From Marchantia polymorpha subsp. ruderalis (lineage: Eukaryota > Streptophyta > Marchantiopsida > Marchantiales > Marchantiaceae): a DNA stretch of 64,000 nt. The first letter of the stretch is position 1. Every line of letters starts with the position of its first letter. Positions 47,401-62,362 of this stretch are shown here, piece by piece. The DNA lies in assembly GCA_037833965.1 (NCBI GenBank), contig AP031354.1, positions 20,872,001 through 20,936,000 on the forward strand, given 5' to 3'. The notes under the pieces are model-generated. The model saw only the letters and a list, made by a program, of their open reading frames with translations. It searched no databases and was not told the origin of the DNA. Made by a program: the position numbers and the translations under genes.

Positions 47401-49550
47401 AAGTGGTTACCTTGAAATGAATACATACAGAGAGAGCGCTAAATGTTGTGGCTATCACAAGAGAGCAAGAACTTTTGTGGGGTCTTCGGCTAAGTTAAAG
47501 ATGTTACTTGTGTACGTCACCTGGAGTAAAAAAGACAGCAGGTGAAGGAAGAGGATGAAAACAGACTCAACGGAGGCCTTGGCGTCCGGTTCAAACAAAG
47601 GACGAACAGCTAAATTCAGTTGAGAGATGGAAGAAGTAATGAGGACAGTGACACTCCCGGCCTATAAAAGCAAGAAGGCCGATCTCTCACTCCCGCAGTT
47701 CGTCTATGAGTGAAAAGCACGAATATTGGTCGGGGACGCGGTATTTCGTCCTTGTGAATTTGGAGGCGCCAGCCCATTCCTGACTTGTGCTGACACTCGT
47801 TCACATGAGTTTTCCACGTGTGGACATTGTCAGTCGTCTTCTCGGAGTGTGTGGGACTTAGCGGCATCATGCGTGATTCAGTTCTATTTAAAACATGCGT
47901 CTCATCTACTTTAACCTAGATAACATAAAAGTTTCTTGCAGTTCATATGGCTCTGGAGCCTGAAGTAAAAGACGCGGAAATTTCCTCCACTAGGAACTTT
48001 AAAGAGAAAAACCAATATGAAAATGTCCACAAAAACAATTAAAATATGCAAGCACAGACAGCGTTGAATGAAAAAATGTAAATAATCGAAATGAAAAAGC
48101 AAACCGACCAAGCACTAAAAGTGGAGAAAAAGAGTCTGCTCAAGGACAACAATTAATCCAATTGGGAAGTGATTTTATAATTTAAAAATTTTAACACTAT
48201 GTGAACTCCTTCAAAAAAATCATACAATTGCTTTCAATGCCACTGTTTATGAAGGTCACTCCTAGTCAGTCATCTGCGCTAATTTTCCTTGAAATTGTAC
48301 ATAGTTCTTTCAGTCATTAGTGTAATAAATTTTGTTTTGTATTTGATAAAATTAAGGTACTTCTATATAGTGCACTTAGAAGTTAGTTCACTATTCGTAC
48401 TAATGGCATATGTACATCTTGTGCAGGCCTGTATTGAACCGGGATAAGTGTTTCAAGCACTTCAACTATATCAACTTGATATTTGAGAGTGCATATATAT
48501 GATAGTCAAATTCTTCTTGGTAACTTTACAAAAATTTTAATCTGGTTTGGTTGCAAACTTTATTTTTATCATGTGTTGCTATTTATTTTTACAGGATAAA
48601 TCTAAAATTTGAAATGCTAATTATTTTCCGAAACAAACATTCGTTTATTTTGAAAATTGCTAGTTTTATTCATTTTTAATACACTTATGATGTATTTTAA
48701 TTATTATAAAGTTGATAAAAAAATCATATTGATGATTTGTCTTATCAATTGAAAATATTTAGAATAAAAAAGTTTATAAAATGTATTAGAATTATATATT
48801 ATTATTTTAATTAATTTAATTTAATTTTACGCCAAAATCTTCAGCCAACTAGAAATCTGTAAGCTAAAATGATATTTTCAAGTTTCATATAGTGAATTAT
48901 AATTTATTAGTATAAATAATATAAAATGGTAAACGGTATATTGATGGCTATTTTAGCCTGAATATTTGATGGATTTTATTTCAAATTTTTAATTATAAAA
49001 ACATCGGTATTCAAAATTATTTTCAATGCATCTCATTCGTAATGCAACAATGATAAGCATATGTCAAAACTGATAAGAGGGGGATTCTACATGAGTGATT
49101 GAAAATATCTGGTATGTAATCTAAGTGTGTACGGCTATATACATCAGTTGTTACACTTGATACTTCAGCAACCAATATAAGTCCAATACAGAATATAACT
49201 GTCTCCAGGAGACAGGAATATTCACTAACGGTAAAATGCATGCAATGCTGGTATTTTGTTGGAATGCACTAAATGTCTCAATGTAACACTTAAGTAAGAA
49301 CTAAGAAACATGCATGGTCGCCAAAGTTGAACACATGTACATGGATTATGTGCGATCTTTAAAATCAATTTCGAACACGGCGGGGGCCAAGTACATAGCA
49401 AAAGGGGCCGAGTAAATAGCAAAAGGATGTGAAGGCGAATGAAGAATGAAGACAATAAGAGTGTCTATTCTCTTCACACTGGGTAGAAAATGCAGATCAG
49501 ATCGATGAAGGTATTGGGATGAGTACATAAAAAGAACAGAAGGTATAAAT
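47401..49550. other. Mixed intergenic DNA, no gene recognised
   Basis: A GC-balanced patch at 47450-47900 holds two overlapping frames on opposite strands (about 84 and 62 codons) without motifs. From 47950 the DNA is AT-rich. Confidence 0.45.
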
Positions 49551-50450
49551 ATATATACCCACTCAATAGACCGGACGACTTGAAATCCGAGGAGTCAGGA
49601 CTCGCGTTTGTCGATTGCGAACCCGATCAATGCTCGGACGGGGTGCTAACTCCACATTAGCGGCCGTTACGTTACGTTGGACCCGGGTGGGCGCCCGTGT
49701 TACGCAGACGAAGGAGGGAGGGGGAGGGGGACCGGTAGCGTCCATGGGGGCGAAAGTAACAATAGCCGGCGGTGGTGGTGCGCAAGCACGCTCGATCGAT
49801 AACAGCAACATAATCCATGTGCGCAAATTTGAGCACAAGAGTTGAGATCCGAGGAGGGATCCAGAGGTGATGAGTGAGCCTCAGAATTTCGTGATGCCCA
49901 TGAATAAGCTGTAGCTGCGAATCGTCATGAAGGCAGTTTTACTTTACGACAGGAGTAAAAGTGTGACTCTGTGCAAACACACTTCTCTAGATTAGGAGCG
50001 GGCCGTGGCCACGAATCAGAGTGGAGAAGCGGGGCCACAGCTGCTGGCGAACACGTGTTGGGGTGCAAGGAGCACCAGGATATCTACACGGATATACCCG
50101 CAGGTTCCAGGATGCTCCAGTCGGCCAAATAACTGAAATCTGTCGAACGGCAGGAGGATATTCTCTCTGATTCTAGGAATCATAGATCTTCCTGGTCCTG
50201 TCGCTTCGCCTACCTGCAGATCCGAATCCCACCTCGTCTGCCGGACCCTAGTTTCGTCGTATCTCGTACTACTCTCTTCTGTGCCACACTGCCACGCTTT
50301 TCCGAATTTGACTTTATACAATGTCATCGGACATGTGATTCTTGTGGATGAGTTCTCACCCACTGTAAAAGCTGTGCAATTAATGGTAGAATGAACTTTT
50401 ACGTCCTCTGTTCTCTTCATACCTGCGTGTTTTTTCTACCATAAATGACC
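49551..50450. other. GC-rich block with overlapping orphan frames
   Basis: Minus-strand frames 49838-49563 (91 codons, Pro-rich) and 50420-50016 (134 codons) occur here; neither matches a known family. A G-run lies at 49707-49735. Its flanks are AT-rich. It may be a regulatory or exon remnant; no splice-connected gene could be built. Confidence 0.3.
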
Positions 50451-52180
50451 ATAAAGACCTTGAATAAAATTGTCAATGGGCATATAAATATATGGTTTCA
50501 AGGAAATATGTTTACTTACGGCCATTTTATAGCAATCACTCCAAATCATTACTCTTCAACTCTAGGTTCCATATGTCTACATGACTTTGAAGGAACATAT
50601 AAAGATTTATCTCGTACATTCTAGTAGCAAGAGTAGGGCCAAGCACTGGTATCACACTACCCAGATCTGCCACATGCGTTGGATTTACGTCATTTCATAT
50701 AGATGAGTTTAGTACGTTACAAAAGTTGCATGTAGATGTGCATAAATCTTTCATTTTTATTTACATCGGACTATATAAGTTTCAGAAGTGTCTCGATGAA
50801 ATATTTGAACCAATTATCCAAGGGCGTCATAAGTTTTGGCCAGGAACATACACTTTTTTTCTGTCAATGATAGGACTGATTTCCACTCCATGTAAACGGT
50901 TAGGTAATATTGGCAGCAAAAATACGTTATCTATAAATAATTTGGTTTTAATATTTTGATTCCTATAATGCATGTGAAATAATTGGATGGTATCATTTTT
51001 TTAAACTATTGTTACGACAATCAGTGGATGTTTCACGAGAGCTCATGCTTTTTTCTCCTTTTTCCTTACTACTCAACATGAAGCCCACTTTATGTTTTTG
51101 ATGCACCGACATTTAAATCATACTTATAGATTTTTATTTAGAATATCAAAGTTTACATTCAGTCAAATGTTCAATTTTGATGTTATTGTTTTACTTCGTT
51201 AAATGTACTAATCATTTTTCTTGAAAATATTTCATGCTATTTTATATATGATTGACTTGAATATATTCAATCACAAATATATAATACTTCAAAATAATAA
51301 ATTCAATTATATGACATAATTCTGAACAGTCAAAAATTAATTTAACCATAAGATGAATTACTTATAAGATCTTCATGAAAAAGTGTGATACTTTGCACTA
51401 ACGTTATATTAAAGGGCTATAAATATTATTCCACAAACATATTCATAATTTTAAGAAAATTAAATGAAAAAATCTTAGATATAATGAGATTATGTCTTTC
51501 AAAGAAATATCCTACATCTTAGATTTCATCATTAATGAATCTGGAAGAAAATAAAAAGTGAAAAAAATTCATGTTCAAAGAGATGTAGTACTATGTATTA
51601 GTTGTAGAATTTTGGAATATAAATCGTAAGCTACGAATTTTTAGATTAGAAGATTTTCTCTCAAGGCTATTCTAGTTACATTCTTCATTTCTTTAAGATC
51701 TAATCAGAATATCATAAAAATACCAATAGTATTATCAAAATTGTAATGTATAATTCAAGTTGTAGAGAATCAAGATCGAGACATTGGTCTCTTTTTATTC
51801 CTGCTAGCTACCGAAAAACTAGTTTGTGTTCATAATTTCCAATATCACTGACTTATTATTCAGATGATTGCAAGCTAAGTTACCAATACAAGACTCGGCC
51901 TAGATAGTACTTCCCATTGGCAACTAATGCAATGTCAAATCCACGTTCAGTTAAAATTTGACATGTGAAAAAAAGAAGAAAAAGAGCTCAAGTGTATAGA
52001 CAAAGCGATGTCAAAACAGTATCAAGACGTACAAAGAGAGAACCATAGACTAGATACTGATAATATTGTGATCTACTGATATCTAAGAAGTATCGGTTGT
52101 TACAATTCATCAATTGGGAATTAGGACATGTGAAGTTAAGATGGATAAAGAAAAAAAAACCTCAGATCTAAAACAAAAGA
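50451..52180. other. AT-rich intergenic DNA
   Basis: No gene-like structure beyond a 77-codon plus-strand frame at 50726-50959 without motifs. Confidence 0.5.
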
Positions 52181-52192
52181 ATGTGCTTTTGA

Positions 52193-52531
52193 TTAGAGAA
52201 AAGCAATACCTCGTCGTGAAGTAAACCTGGTACTCAATTTCTTTCCCTCTGTCATATTTTTGTTTTTGTACTCAAAGAGCTCATCAGTGAAATAGCAGCT
52301 TATTGTCGCAATTCCAGAGGCTCGGAGGGGAAAATTCGAGACAAGTGCAATAGCACAAGCTTTGAGAACGAGCTCCTCTTCAACCTCATCATGGGCTTTA
52401 TGCTCAGTCTCCAAGTCCTCTAGCTTTGACTTCTTCGGTGGTTCGGCAAGCCGCAACCCTGCGGAGTTCATCAAGTCTAGGTTATCAATCACAGCAGAGG
52501 CCACCTTAAGAGTGTAGGATCCCTGAATTTA
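52193..52531 (-). CDS. Orphan open frame, possible exon
   Basis: A minus-strand frame is open from just below a TAA near 52534 to the stop at 52193. It has no ATG near its beginning (the first residues use GTG), so if real it is an exon: AATTCAG at its upper end could serve as acceptor. The translation is Lys/Glu-rich in the middle (LAEPPKKSKLEDLETEHK) followed by a hydrophobic stretch (EELVLKACAIALVSNFPL). I do not recognise a family and could not link further exons. Confidence 0.25.
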
Positions 52532-55500
52532 GTCCCTCAACTTAAACACTCAATCCGCCTTCATGAGAAACCACGACCTGCCAAATGATTAACACTAAAT
52601 TAAGTTGCAGAAGGTGGGTAGAGCTGTGTCTTGAAAGTTTGGTTCTCATTTATGAAGAATCAATGCTCACTGTAGACTGTCACAGATCTTGTGTTCTCAA
52701 CAGCACCTAGTGTCCAGACAAGTGAAATCACAATATCCTGCTCAAGACGAATGCAGCCGTTGCAATGCGATTCCGCCAAGGAGATGCATTGTGGAACACA
52801 TGCTCCGCTCCATATTTTGGCAACTCTTTCCCATTATCCGTAGAGTGGAAATCACTCACCGGAGCAAAAATAGAACATTTTTAAGCTTAGAAAAACGTCG
52901 GGGAAGCCTGACGTAGGATTCTACGTGTGTTATTCAGTAGGAGCAGAATTCGGTTTGACATTCGCATGGAACATAAATTGATATGACAGAAGTGAAGCTG
53001 AGATTTGTCTACAGGTCAAAATCACACAGTACTACGTAGAAGCATGCCTTCGAAGAAGGCTCGGACCAGACTGTCAAAAATTGATAAATTTAGCGGCTTT
53101 AGAAATGATTGCCCCAGATGCGGAAGATAGTTTCGCAAGCAGTAGACGAATATCATACGGATGTATGGGAAGCAGATCCGCGGATCTTGTCATGCGTGGT
53201 TCGTGGAAAGGCGTCATAATTTTAGCATCAGCAACACAGATACATACCAATACAATCGTGCTCAGTACGTGTGAGAAAAAATTACATACTACTAGTTGCT
53301 AGTTTTTAGTTTAAAGAAATACCTCAAGAGATCTGATATTAAATAATTATAAGTTCTGTCTCTCTTGGAACCATGTGTAACAAGAAAACAGACTTGTGTT
53401 TGATATTTGACCGCAAGGAATATATACTCTTAGTACAATGTATTTATGTTGAGCACGGTTGGACTTATCTGTCTCGACCACATAAACTATACATGTCAAT
53501 GTAGACACTCACAGAAACTTTCATGTGATTGAGAAAAATAGAGAATTTTTTTCCCTATAGTTTATTTATTTTTGATTTTTAACTACATATTACTAAAAGT
53601 CAAGATATTAAGGCGTTTCAGGAATTTAATGATTATGTTCATAGGTTGACAATGAACATATAATCTTTCTGTAGATTTTTATCATCATTCTGGTACTAAA
53701 AAATGTTTCACACATATGATATTTGAAAGTTTTAAAATATAAATAAACTAAAACCTAAACTTGATCAAAGAAAGATTTTTTGGGAAAAAAACTAAAATTT
53801 TTTTAAAAATTGGAAATAAATGAACCAAAAAACATTCAAAGTTTATTTATAAAACTTTGGTATGATGTATAAATGTTCATGAACTGGGTTCATGGAGGAA
53901 AAAAATGATGGAAACAGCATAAATCTTAACATGATTAAAGGCAAGTTATATGGATTGAAAACTTATGTGATGAAGTTGTGAATGATCTTCATAAAAGATC
54001 TTGATACTTTTTATATCAAATTACTTCAAGTTTGCAATGGCTATTTTTGTATGAGAAATTTTTAACTTTTTAAATTTTTTTCCAACCAAGGAAATAAAAG
54101 CATTTTTCTAATCTAACATTTCATAGAATTCCACTTTTATTATAAGTACATACATTTTAATTTAATTATATATATAAATATTATATATTTATTTATTTAT
54201 TATCTTGCACATTTATTTTTTCTCAAATCTAATCAGTAGAAGTTTAACAAATTAATTAAATAAAATGGCAATAAAGTACACTTACAAAAATCATTGAAAT
54301 AAAAAATAATTTAGAATGAAAAAATTTAATTTAATTTTATTTAAGACAAATGGATTACATCTTTTAATCAATTATGTAACTTTGTCAGTCTAGATTTTTC
54401 AAATACAAACCTAAAGAAAATGTTAAAAATAATATCTTTCTCTTAAGCATTCATTTGAGATTAAATAATTAGACAGAAATAACGATTAGATTTTGAGATT
54501 ATATACGATATTATTTTTTACATAAATTATGATTATTAAATGCTCATCTCGATGAAATTGAGGAGTATCTTTTAGAAGTAATGAACATGATTTTTGAAAA
54601 TATACTAAGAATCAGGTGAATTATTTTGAGAATTAAATTATATGTCAAAATTAATAAAAGTATATAATATTACTTATATTCTATTTTTTTATCAATGTTC
54701 ATCATAATTTTTTTTCTCATTACAGGTTGAATATATCCAATTAAAAATCAATCATGTCATATAAAAATCATTGTAGAAATTTTAAGTAATTTTTTTAGCA
54801 TACATATTGCGATATACTTAACAAGACTTTGCTATGATATCAAATTACATACATTTCTCTTCATCAACACAATTCAATCACAAATTTTTTTTATTTTCAA
54901 AGAGTTCAAAAGCATTATTTGTCCATAAACTTACATGACAATGTAAAGTTCAACAGTATTAACTTGAGCTTCAGTAATCTCAACTTTATGCAATTCTTAT
55001 CATATATTCAGAGTCCATGTGTTATGTTTGAAAAAAGTACAATTCAATGAGTTTTACTTTCAACTGCGTTATTTGGATAAATACAATCTAAAAAAAATCA
55101 ATGATTTTTCTATTATTAATCCACATTTTTGTGCAGATTGATGGTATAAGCATCAAATAAAAAAACTTAAGTTATCAATCAATCTAAGTAGCTAAATTTC
55201 AAGTAGACATGTCAAGATTATGTGAAGTGTCAAGCTAGAATCAAGTCTAATGTAACTAATATAAAGTTCGCAAAATCAACATTTTTTAAGAAGAATTCAC
55301 AAATCTCATCACCCAGGAGTGCAAAGTTTAATATCTCAATAGTGACATATATTGGTGCTACCATTGAACGTCACTATTGGGAGTTGTCACTCATCCCCAA
55401 CAAAATGCATAGTAATCTTGATGATTTACCGGTCTTAGAACATTCTGTAAGTTAATTGTTTGGCTGTAATATCTTCTTCATTTTTTATTATGTATTGTTC

Positions 55501-58000
55501 ACAATAATTAACGTTGATGTTATTATCGTGTTTGAATATAGATACATGGACAAAAAATTGAGTGAAAATTTGATGACACAATCTATAGCGAAGTATTTTA
55601 CTTAAACCTAGAAAGATTTAAATTGTTGAGATTGATGTTGAAATAAACGTATGTCATAATATGAGTAATATAATATTTTTTCACACCTTTGTATTGTGAT
55701 CATAATAAAAGTTGTAATTCAACAATCATACTTGAAATTTTTATTTCAAAAAATATCATGTCACTATTGTCATGTAGTGACGCATTTTTACTATTAAATA
55801 TATTTACTAATTACAATCTAGTTATTTTTGAATTTGATATCACTAATGAGGAATATATCACTCGTACAAGAAGAAACTACTAAGAGGTTAAACTTTGTAG
55901 TGGAACAGAAAAGTCAAAAGTGGATGAAAAAGATTACGCGAAAGCACAAGGAATAGAAGATTATAAAGCCAAATATTCAGATTTGATGTTAAGATTAGAT
56001 CATAAAAATATTAAATTCTCCAAATATATGTAATGTTGTGAGCTTTGTAATGTACTTATTACGCATAGGAGAAAAACATTACAAGAAACAAGTGTCAACA
56101 AAGTTATCAATAATCTATATCACGAGTCAAAAGCAAGCTTCAGACATAAATTGCTTTTGAATAAGCAGATAACTAAAGTATGAGAAAAGTTGATAAGCAT
56201 GTTTATGTAGATAATGTTATATACAATTAAATGCATAATATACCTAATCTCGAAAGTGCTTAACATACTAGATCATTAAACGCGAAATGTCAAATTAGCA
56301 AAGGTTTAGAACAAGAATACTTTTAAAAACGATTGCACCGTTTAATATGTTGCATCAACAGGGCTTTGGACTTCATATTTCAAAAACAAATGATAAGCTA
56401 GTTGTGTCATTGTCGTTGCATTTGATTGCAATTGTAGAATTGATGGAAAACATCCAAAAATGATCACTAACCAAACGTTTGGGCCTATATTTTATGTAAA
56501 TAATCTATCACATTTATCTTCAAAACAAACATCCACTTCATTGAAAGTACTACTAGATCTACTTTGATAAAAATAAGCTGGTTTATTTTAGCGTTAATGT
56601 GTACTTGGTGAACACGATTCTGTCACTATTCTATCAAGACACGTATCATATGAACTACATCATCAACAAATGCATCATCGAGATCATAATCAAAGAGATT
56701 TTTTTAAGATCTCAAAGATGTTGAAAATCAAAGTTATAAAATGATATTTGTGTGTTCAAATTTGATCATGACATGGATAATTATTGCATGGTGATCAATA
56801 TTATAATGGCATATCACCTTGCAATAAATTATATTCTTATTGATATTAATTTTTGTAACCCCGTCTTACACAAATTGCATTAGGGCTTCATGCAATCAAG
56901 CAAATTGCAATGATTTCTAAACTTAATGTATAGATAGAATTGAACATCACTACATTTATAAATGTTTAATACAATGGTAACTTCTAGATTATTATTGATA
57001 TTATTCGCATGGTGTAGAATTTTTTGATAGTTTTTGATATTTTCAACTAGCTGGATATCTCATACATCAATGTCTGTCTATGTTTAATTTGACATCATCA
57101 GTTCCTATTATTTGCATTTCATTTCAATCTCATTTTAAAATCTCATATTGGTTAGTACTTGTTTAAAATACTTTGCTGATTATTTGACATGATTTTTAAA
57201 AAATTGGAGATTTTAATTGATTGATGCATATTTTGACAAAGCTACACACATTATTGGTCATGTTGTTGATGTCATCACGCAATTGCAACAATGTTTCATG
57301 AAATTAAATATTTGTGTGTGTGATGTTTGTTCCAAATTCAACTTTTTGCCATAGGAAGTATATTTGAAATTCAATATTGAAGCATGGTTTGAAATACTAA
57401 TAGCCATGATCTTGCATTCGCACCGACAATAGACATCTATTTTCAAGATGAAGTTGACTTGTCTCAAGACCTCTGCAATTCAATCCCATGACATATTCAA
57501 ATCCATAAATTGGCTCAATGATCATTACCACGTGATTAATATCCATTACTTTGAGATTTTAGTATGTTATTCTCCTCATGCATCTCAACCTAAAAGTGAA
57601 ATCTATTGAATTCGAAAGATCTTCACAAGAATTATCACAAATTACATACACACGACGGTGATGCGTCTTTAATATCATAGTGTGATGCTTAGCCAACAAC
57701 CGATAAACATTCAACAATTGATCTCTGACTAAATGCTCATCATAGATGCTTCTCGTGATCTCAACGTTAATAATATGAGTTCATTCATGTCATCTGAAAC
57801 TATTGATCGGCTTTTTTCATTGACTTCTTAGAAAAAATTGGTCATTTTGCTTTGATGACAATTATCAGTTTCATTGAAGCAACTCAGTTCTTATTTCTTT
57901 GTAACGGTGTGTTTTTATTTTTGATATTGTCTATAGATTTATGTATTACGTGAAAATGTGATTTGAACTTGATTCTAGTAGCGAGTGTCTGCCAGTTTAG
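52532..58000. other. Mainly AT-rich intergenic DNA
   Basis: 52600-53330 is more balanced and has 75- and 73-codon frames without motifs. 53330-58000 is AT-rich with no gene-like frame. Confidence 0.5.
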
Positions 58001-61000
58001 TCTTGTAAACTAGTGAAGTTTAAAGTTTGTGATATCAGCTGTCTTATTTTCCAACAGAAGTTTAGTTTAGTTGATGTTATCCGATATCTTCAAGATTTCA
58101 AAGCAAAGCTCCATGCCATGTACAAGAATAATTTAGATTGTAAGTACACTATCAAATCATGCAATCATCAATGTTGGTTTGACAATAGTGGGAGATAGGG
58201 CACTACCCGGTCTGTCAAGCCGTCTCAATCTTCAGATCGACTTCATTAATGGTATGATTTGGCCGTATCTCAACTCATCACCAGTCAAAAGTGACTTTTT
58301 AATATTGAAATTACATAATTTCAACAACACAATGTATTCAACATGTCATTGGTTGATTGTTCTTTGAAAAAATTTCTCCAATGCAAACAACATGATCTTT
58401 AGTGTAAGATTAAGCAATAAAATTTGCCTATTCTAGTGTTTTCAGCTTCTTTTAATGATGATTACTAATCTTATTTGGGATTTGTGTCTAATTTATTTGA
58501 GATTAGTCATGTGACTAATTTAAATAGGCTATGGATAAGTGATGGAATTAGTGTGTTTATTACAGTGCGAAGCACAAACCCACTCTCTCATCCTGGTAAG
58601 TGGAATTTCGATTCCATGACAGGAGAGGCTGGGCAACATTCGATTGTACAATAATGCATATGTGGATGTAGACAGACATAATTTGGACTATCACATACAA
58701 CCTTTTACTTTATTTGGAAAACATGGATAATCCTCGTGTATTAACACACACTCTTTTGGTGCGAAGTTTCAGTCTTCTGATTGTTACACATTGCTCGAAA
58801 GTACATTACACCAAAGGACAAAGGACATTCCACATTTCCGTCAACTCTCTGTACTTAACATCCATGTGGACTGAATACAACCCGAGTACGAAGATAAAAG
58901 TCACTCTTTGTATAGCGTAGTTTTAGACCTGAAATTGATGACCACACTTACATTTTTTTACAATCTATAAGTCAATTAGGGTTTCATCCATCATAAAACT
59001 TTTGTGGTGAAAAGATTTGCCAAACCACCGCGCAAAACAACTCGATATGATAAGATGCAATTAGATTATTCAGTAATTTGAGCAAATCATTGAAGTTGTA
59101 CATACCTCAAATCTAACGTGACTGCATTGTGTTAACATGCGAAGGGGAATTGTGTGTTATGACTGGACTGCATGAGGGAAGTTCATGAGTTTCAGTAACC
59201 ATTAAAAGAAAACTTCCCCTTCAGAAAATGTTTCCTGATTGAGTGTTCAATCCTGTTTCATGTGGAAGTACTCTTTCTTAGGCTATACCAGTATTATAAT
59301 CTATCCCTCAGATAATAAAAGAAGGGATTTTAACGTGCTTACTGGTCTTTCATCTTAATAAAATAAATGTGCACGTATCTGGAAATGTATTTTTATAACA
59401 TCGCTTGTCCACGGCTTTTTTGATAATTTTGACTTTTTGAGAAAAGTCAATATTCTCATCACCACTCCTTATATAAAACGACCTTCTCTAACATTTAGTG
59501 ACACTTACTTAAAGGAGATATATCGAGAGAGACTTTAATGTTGCTTGTGTGCATTACAAAGTATTAATATAAACACTCTAATGTATACACTTGATGTACA
59601 CAAACTTGTAATCTTATACAAAAAAATTGGATCATGAGAATAACTTCTTACAGTAACGATCACGTGTAGCTTATCCTTTCGACTCATACCCACCAAAAAT
59701 GGAAATTGATATGGAAATACTAAATTTATTGACAGTGGGCCTTCATCCCAAATGAAAAAATCTGGAGTTCAAAATTCAGTTGGATAATTTCATGTATTTG
59801 GGATGTAAGATGAACATGTATATAGTCCAGTGATGAGGATGCCTTGGGACTAGAATTATGTTTCTTTGTAACCTATCAAAGATTCACTCAATACTTGCTT
59901 TTCTTCGACGTAATTATTGAACTTTCTAATCATTTCCTAATAATATCTTTTTTAAGAACACTAAACCACCCGAAGTAGTTCTTGATAATGCAAGATTGAG
60001 TTTCAATTCGAATAAGGCTCTTTGATTCGCATGCAAGCAAACTTACGGCGGTTAACAGGTTTGTGGGGTCCGGAACAAGTCTCGGACAAACTTTGGCTCC
60101 TCAGTTCAGGCTCTTGTTTTTATTTCATTTCCTTCACTTGTTAATTTACGATGTGGTTCGCAGTAACAGAGTAGGTGAGGAAAAACAGCCCGCTCTGCGA
60201 TTATTGTTTATACAACGGCTGGACTTAAATATGACCTCTGATGCAAATACGTATTCTTCCCTTCTGCACCTTTGTAACGCAGGATAAAATGACATGACTT
60301 CGATACACAGCTTTAAAACTATTATTTTGCCTTCCAACATTTTGTGCTCGTTTCATCAACCTTTAATTACATCACACGCCATCTTCAGAATGCGAGCAAG
60401 GGACCTTGCTTTGTGTCAATTTCAAACTAACGATTTGGTTTTACTTAGGGTTACTTCACAGAGAAGTATAATCGTACTTTCGGATCACATTGCTTAACTG
60501 CAAAACCAAGTCTTTCACTAGTTTCTTCCTTTGAACGTGAAACACAGAATGTGTGATAAAAATATATTCAATGGCCGAGTGTTTTTTTCATAGCCATCTC
60601 CCGTACAACATTTTACCAGGCTGGATCCCAAGTTGGCACACATCACAAGATTAGTTTTCTTTTCTTCTCTTAACTTTTTTCTTATTCCCCAAGTTAGTAC
60701 AACTGGTTTGCTCAGAAAGAGATATTACACATGACTTGTTCCAAATGAGTCGCAATTCTTCTTAACTTTTTGGTAACTACAAAATCTTGCATCAAATTGA
60801 GAAATGGATGGAACTTAGTGCTCAGCGCTGTGTGATTTTGGTTGTGAACCATGCTCTCCATCAGCCAGAACGTGAAATTTTCGAGGCTTCTGTGGGAAAT
60901 GATTACATCTGCTATTACTGATAATAAATTTTCTTCTCGTTCACATTATTAAAATACATTCTAGCTAGTTAATTCCAGTCCCAATACGTCGCAGCGATTA

Positions 61001-62042
61001 ACATTTAGGTGGCAGGAGGCTTTCATTAGACAATTTCGTTTGCGAAGAATACATCCATAAATACTAGTTTGTACAATCCACGTTGCATGGAACCTTAAGG
61101 GCTCTTCGGACATTGTCGGCAGACGTCGAAGTATTGTGCATGCGTACACACTCCATACAAAGAGGCCGATATAACTATTCAATCGTTAGCATATGAACAT
61201 TTTTTGTTATGAATATCATGTCCAGAGGTTTAGGTCCAGCTGTTTCTCCTCCAGGACTTAGATTACAACGATTACACCATTAGCCGGTTTCAAACTTGAC
61301 GGAAAGAAACCAGACCTGAAATCTGATCAAATTGAGCTCATCAAGAGCTAACTTTGCCAGTTCCAAACAGCTGAAAGAAATTGAAGAAACTCGTTGATTA
61401 CTTCACCTGAAAATGTTCCAGTGGTCAGGAGAAACTCAGGATTCAACCTGCGCACGAGAAGATTTCACACCAGATCCAATTTCTAGACAGTCGTAGTAAA
61501 CCTTTGCTTAAAAAACACTGCACTAGCATATGCCTCTCCTGCTACCCCCAGGCCTTACCGTGCTGATTAAAAAAGATTCCGAACTTAGGTTAGACGGGAC
61601 AGAAGCGAAAGGGAAACGAAGGAGTACGACTGAACAGCATTTCTAGAATACCCTTCACGCAGAAACAAAAGAAATTCACATCTAGGACTGGAGAGAGTAA
61701 CAATTATTCATCAGAAAATTCTCTTGCATTCCGACTGTGAAAGAGTAGTTGAAAGGCCATCCGTGGTCCAACAATTTATACGCTTGAATATTCCTGTGTC
61801 CAAGATTACCAGCAGCTTACTCCATACTCTATAAAAACCTCATTGATTTGACCAGTGACATACACTAAAGCAGACACATACCAAACTGGAAAATTTCTGA
61901 ACTAAAGAATCCTTCATGTGACCTCGTGGTAACCTAACTAGACGTACAGAGGAACTGGCACACCACTTTGGAGTTCAATTTCATGTAAGGGGACAACAAT
62001 TGATTCACATCAATCGTCCCCCAAGTCCTACATCTGCTTAGA
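58001..62042. other. Intergenic DNA, no gene recognised
   Basis: Composition becomes more balanced toward the TMN gene. Open frames are short (up to about 75 codons) and overlap on both strands. Nothing recognisable. Confidence 0.45.
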
Positions 62043-62362
62043 ATGGAGAAACATGCTCCACAGGAGTCTTCCAAGCCTTGGAGGAGGGCTTCACCCACTG
62101 GACTCCCATGGCATGAATCAACTGTAGTTGTGCTCACTGTACTTTGTTCTAACAATGATGGAAGTAGACATGGGCACTTGAACTTCCTCTACCTTTTACG
62201 AATGTCTCTGAATAATTGTCTACATATCAGGTTCACAAAGATCCATTTTAATGAGGCCCTCCAAGAACCCCTGCAGTCCAAAATATACACGGTCCTGCAT
62301 CAAAATGGTCCGATCCCGGGAAGGCGGCTGCGATTGCTGCTGCTGCTGTTGTTGCTTTTGAC
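62043..62362 (-). other. Probable 3' untranslated region of the TMN gene
   Basis: It lies directly after the TMN stop. Just below the stop the transcript strand has a (CAG)n/(CAA)n run (about 62325-62355). No polyadenylation signal was placed. Confidence 0.4.

Noticed and set aside
58560..58645. tRNA-like B-box (TTTCGATTCC) near 58605
   Set aside because: No matching A-box and no acceptor or anticodon stems could be folded around it.
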